From: Candidatus Hodarchaeota archaeon | GTDB lineage: Archaea; Asgardarchaeota; Heimdallarchaeia; Hodarchaeales; Hodarchaeaceae | Assembly: GCA_016839665.1 (NCBI GenBank) | Contig: JAEOTU010000228.1 | Coordinates: 1-7,782 of the forward strand | Length of the DNA: 7,782 nucleotides | Direction of reading: 5' to 3' | Part shown: piece by piece, positions 5,217 to 7,782 of the stretch | How positions within the stretch are numbered: the stretch's first letter is position 1 | Layout: every line of letters starts with the position of its first letter | Notes under the pieces: model-generated | The model's input: the letters and a program-made list of their open reading frames with translations, nothing else | The model's database searches: none | Told to the model about the DNA's origin: nothing | Program-made: the position numbers and the translations under genes

Positions 5217-7259
5217 ATGAGGTTAAGATTTCCTAAACTCATCTGGGAAATTAAGAGGAATCAATGGAAAATAGCATGTATTTCATTTATACTGATTCTA
5301 ATAATGATAAACTGTAATCATAATTTGGAGAGGAGAAATAACCAATTTGAATATGCAGAATGGAATCAGAATAGCAAGGGATCTTTATTTGGAACGTCAT
5401 CAAAACAGAAAGTTTTAGATGTAACTGCTAATTCACTTAACCCAATATACATAGACAACGAGGGAGATTTCTCATCAGCAGGATTTTTTGGCTCTGGAAC
5501 TCAAACAGATCCTTATTTATTAACAAATTTCACTATTATTGCATCTACAGACACATTAATTTATATAGAAGATACTTCAGCCTATTTTACCATTAAGAAC
5601 GGAACGTTAAATGCCATAACTGCCACCCAAGTCGGAATATATCTGGAGAACGTGACAAATGGGAGGATTGAGAATAATCTAATCGAGAAAGTAACTCATG
5701 GGATTCATCTACGATTGTCGTACAACAATACTGTGGCAAACAACACGATCAAAGATTGCTCAAACGATGGGATTCAGTTAACGACTCGCAGCAGCGACAA
5801 TGTTTTGTCATTAAATGCCATTTACAACTGTTTATGGGCAGGAATTCGCCTCGGAGGACAGAATAATACTTTAACTGGGAATTCAATTGGTCATTGCTCT
5901 ACATTTGGGATTCTCGTGTCCTGTAGCAGTTTCAATTCTCTCTCTGACAATAGAATCTATAATTGCTCTTACGACGGAATTGCCGTGCATTTTGGAATCA
6001 ACAACACTTTTACAGGGAATATAATCTATGACAGCTTAAATTCTGGCATAGCCATGAGTAATGGGAATAATAATAGTAAATTAATGTATAATAGAATCTT
6101 TAATTGTTCAAACAATGGTATTCGCTTGGATTCCAACTGTAATTTCAACCAATTAAGAGGGAATACGGTCTACAACTGCTCATGGGAGGCTGTAGCTCTT
6201 CGAGCGTCCTGTCAGAATAATACATTAGCAGAGAATACACTCTTTAACTGCACCTATGATGGGATTGAAATAGCCTCCTCGAGCAACAACACTGTTAGCT
6301 TTAATCTAGTCTATAATAACACGTATTCTGGATTTATAGTATATGGTACCTCGGAAAATAATAGTGTACACTGGAATAATTTCATAGATAATAATGCAGT
6401 AGAAATTTCTCAAGCATATGACGCGGGTATCAACAATAACATCAGCTTCAACTATTGGGGAGTACCCGATGATCCTTACCCAATTAATGGTGGATCCAAC
6501 CAAGATTTATATCCATTAATGAATCCTGTGCCTCCAATGATCACTATTATCACCCCTCAACCACATTCATACGGAATTAATACAATTATTGTTAGATTAA
6601 TTGGAACAGGTTTCAGTTATTCGTACTACATTGAAGGAGTCGACCAATCGAATGAAACTTGGACAGCGAATGAAAATCGGTTGCTAGATGATGGAAGTTA
6701 CACCCTTCATGCTTATGCAGAGATATTCGGTACAATAACTCATGCTGTTGTGATGTTTACTGTAGATACCGTTGCTCCTTCAATAAGCATCACTAGTCCC
6801 CTTTCTACAACTTATAGTCAAGATAGTGTGGTTTTGGTCTATACTGTGTCCGATGGGGCAGTTACCATCTACACCGATGACGTAGCTAACACCACAGCTC
6901 TCCCAAGTGGAACAGTTATATCTGACCTCTCAGAGGGGACACATACTATTACCATCAGTGCACAGGATCAAACAGGAAACATAGGAATAGAAACAGCAAT
7001 ATTTAATATTGATACAATCCCTTCAACTACTTCTACATCAAATACCGACTCCGCCACCTCAACGAGTACAAATACAACCACAATGACAACTGAAACTCCA
7101 TTTATAGTTACAATAAGCAGTGCCCCCCAACCAACAATAAGTGATCCAATCCCTATTTTAACTCCGGGCTTCAACCTTTCTATGTCATTATTAATGCTAT
7201 TTATAGTGATTATTTTCCTTAAGAAACGTGATCGAAAAAGAAAATTTTTTAATGATTGA
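5217..7259 (+). CDS. NosD-like parallel beta-helix surface protein with Ig-like domains and TPGF-type C-terminal anchor
   Basis: The ATG at 5217 has AAGG 8 nt upstream and gives 680 residues. An upstream in-frame TTG (5139) would overlap the preceding gene and put 26 polar residues before the signal anchor (about 17-33), so it is unlikely. 'PIYIDNEGDF...GSGTQTDPYLL' (from 76) is the typical lead-in of archaeal NosD/PbH1 proteins. Residues 141-393 make 12 right-handed beta-helix rungs of 22-24 residues, each ending in a Gly-Ile-like turn, then 'SQAYDAGINNNISFNYWG...YPI...DLYPL', the usual NosD terminal motif. NosD/CASH domains bind carbohydrates; NosD itself serves copper-site assembly. Nothing here indicates nitrous oxide reduction. 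Two Ig-like domains (about 440-519, 520-600) and a Ser/Thr linker (600-631) follow, then TPGF (649-652), a membrane helix and KKRDRKRK. Seven rungs place a Cys at the same turn. Probable role: extracellular glycan-binding adhesin or matrix protein. It lies 31 nt after the previous gene. Confidence 0.85.
   Translation: MRLRFPKLIWEIKRNQWKIACISFILILIMINCNHNLERRNNQFEYAEWNQNSKGSLFGTSSKQKVLDVTANSLNPIYIDNEGDFSSAGFFGSGTQTDPYLLTNFTIIASTDTLIYIEDTSAYFTIKNGTLNAITATQVGIYLENVTNGRIENNLIEKVTHGIHLRLSYNNTVANNTIKDCSNDGIQLTTRSSDNVLSLNAIYNCLWAGIRLGGQNNTLTGNSIGHCSTFGILVSCSSFNSLSDNRIYNCSYDGIAVHFGINNTFTGNIIYDSLNSGIAMSNGNNNSKLMYNRIFNCSNNGIRLDSNCNFNQLRGNTVYNCSWEAVALRASCQNNTLAENTLFNCTYDGIEIASSSNNTVSFNLVYNNTYSGFIVYGTSENNSVHWNNFIDNNAVEISQAYDAGINNNISFNYWGVPDDPYPINGGSNQDLYPLMNPVPPMITIITPQPHSYGINTIIVRLIGTGFSYSYYIEGVDQSNETWTANENRLLDDGSYTLHAYAEIFGTITHAVVMFTVDTVAPSISITSPLSTTYSQDSVVLVYTVSDGAVTIYTDDVANTTALPSGTVISDLSEGTHTITISAQDQTGNIGIETAIFNIDTIPSTTSTSNTDSATSTSTNTTTMTTETPFIVTISSAPQPTISDPIPILTPGFNLSMSLLMLFIVIIFLKKRDRKRKFFND
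5637..6395 (+). repeat. Beta-helix rung repeats (12 rungs, 66-72 bp period)
   Basis: This stretch encodes the PbH1-type rungs. Protein phrases such as 'NNTxxxNxIYNCSYDGI' recur every 22-24 residues, with sequence such as TATAATTGCTC or TACAACTGCTC near the turn. The DNA units have drifted, so this is a protein-level solenoid rather than a young tandem array. Confidence 0.7.
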
Positions 7260-7298
7260 TACTAGTTTAGTGCTATAGAGTCAAACAGGTGAAATTTC

Positions 7299-7583
7299 GT
7301 GAGGGAAAAAGTAAGCTTCTATACAGATAAAAAGTCCTGGGAGAAATTTAAAGATCAAGTTTATCGTTCTAGTGGTGCAATGAGAGCCCTGAGTAGTGAA
7401 CTGAATAAAATCATTGATGATACTACCCTGATAAACTTAGAAGACGCTTTTAAGAAGCTAATACAACAGAACGACAAGCAGTCTTTTTCATTGGAAGAGA
7501 TTAAGCAGGAAAGGCCAACAATACCCATTCCAGCAGAAAAAATAATTCGTGAGATGAGAAACTCCCATGTTGATTTATCTTGA
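7299..7583 (+). CDS. vapB: VapB-type ribbon-helix-helix antitoxin
   Basis: This 94-residue protein starts at a GTG with AGGTGA 6 nt upstream. 'KVSFYTD' forms the strand, 'KKSWEKFKDQVYRSSG' the first helix and 'MRALSSELNKIIDDT' the second helix of a ribbon-helix-helix DNA-binding fold. The C-terminal tail 'EEIKQERPTIPIPAEKIIREMR' is the likely toxin-binding segment. VapB antitoxins bind and block the VapC PIN-domain RNase and repress their own operon. The identification gains weight from the next reading frame, which begins within this gene (7567) with a PIN-domain N-terminus. That toxin is truncated, so this antitoxin appears to be an orphan. It begins 39 nt after the NosD-like gene on the same strand, with no clear promoter between, so it may be read from the upstream unit. 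Confidence 0.72.
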   Translation: MREKVSFYTDKKSWEKFKDQVYRSSGAMRALSSELNKIIDDTTLINLEDAFKKLIQQNDKQSFSLEEIKQERPTIPIPAEKIIREMRNSHVDLS

Positions 7584-7650
7584 TAGTTCCATGATTGTTA
7601 AAAGATATAATTATATAAACAGTTATCTCTATGCTGAGTTTTCGGACTAA
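7567..7650 (+). pseudogene. vapC: Truncated vapC toxin (PIN-domain N-terminal remnant)
   Basis: The frame starts at an ATG inside vapB, overlapping it by 17 nt in the +1 frame, as is common in vapBC operons. It reads MLIYLDSSMIVKRY, very close to the usual VapC start 'xLIYLDSSVIVKRY' with the first catalytic acid of the PIN domain (Asp6). After this the sequence no longer resembles VapC: it runs N-Y-I-N-S-Y-L-Y-A-E-F-S-D and stops at 7648-7650. A whole VapC has about 130 residues and three further conserved acidic positions, so this product cannot be an active RNase. The loss of similarity (about 7609-7620) falls just before repeat copy B (7621). Insertion or recombination at the repeat is therefore the likely cause. 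Confidence 0.72.
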
Positions 7651-7677
7651 CTCCTTGTACCTGTTGCGGACGGTCAC
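7621..7677 (-). repeat. Diverged 57-bp direct repeat, copy B
   Basis: This is the partner of copy A (2497-2553), in the same orientation and offset by 5124 bp. On the minus strand it encodes VTVRNRYKELVRKLSIEI. Further upstream on that strand the frame meets two stops (near 7696-7701), so this copy is also a fragment. It sits directly after the vapC break. The remaining bases to 7782 show no gene or RNA that I can recognise. Confidence 0.7.
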
Positions 7678-7782
7678 CACTATGAGAATATTTGATTATT
7701 AATCATACACGCTCTTACGTAATTCAACTTTTAGAATGGCAATCACTCGAATATCAGTCTTGACTTCTTACAAGATACGATA

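Noticed and set aside
5217..7259. True NosD role in nitrous oxide reductase maturation
   Set aside because: No nos genes or copper-site proteins are nearby. The Ig domains, linker and membrane anchor indicate a surface protein that merely shares the beta-helix fold.
7678..7782. Possible continuation of vapC or of the repeat's parent gene to the window end
   Set aside because: The plus-strand frames show no PIN-domain motifs, and the minus-strand frame in line with the repeat is broken by two stops. Too short to support a call.

Overview
The window looks archaeal. Starts are preceded by short Shine-Dalgarno motifs, and the upstream regions contain TATA-like boxes rather than -35/-10 pairs. 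The only clear transcription stop signal is an oligo-T run with no hairpin. The secreted proteins have the archaeal surface layout: signal anchor, beta-rich ectodomain, Ser/Thr linker, one C-terminal membrane helix and a basic tail. The DNA is AT-rich. The NosD-type beta-helix protein ending in TPGF-helix-KKR, the Ig-like repeats and a RING-like zinc domain together suggest an uncultivated lineage, with Asgard archaea a reasonable guess. No phylogenetic marker is present, so this is inference.

Left part, minus strand (1-2239). The 5' part of an exported Ntn-hydrolase of the penicillin V acylase / choloylglycine hydrolase type runs off the window edge. Behind it, in the same direction, is a 526-residue membrane-anchored beta-sandwich protein. 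It ends in a carbohydrate-binding-like domain and is followed at once by a T9 terminator.

Divergent gap (2240-2666). This holds promoter candidates for both directions and copy A of a diverged 57-bp repeat.

Right part, plus strand (2667-7650). Four tightly spaced genes probably form one transcription unit. They are: a cytosolic protein with a helix-turn-helix-like N-terminus and a C-terminal RING-like zinc domain; a surface protein (CBM4_9-like domain plus two near-identical Ig-like repeats); a larger surface protein (12-rung NosD/PbH1 beta-helix plus two Ig-like domains); and a VapB-type antitoxin. The antitoxin's partner vapC starts inside the antitoxin gene with a clear PIN-domain N-terminus but is cut off after about 14 residues.

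The vapC break falls at copy B of the 57-bp repeat. Copies A and B, in the same orientation 5.1 kb apart, bracket the whole plus-strand unit. The cassette may therefore have been inserted or rearranged through a repeated element, leaving an orphan antitoxin. The surface proteins probably act in carbohydrate or matrix binding at the cell envelope. The role of the RING-like protein is unknown; its position as first gene suggests regulation of, or co-expression with, the surface proteins.
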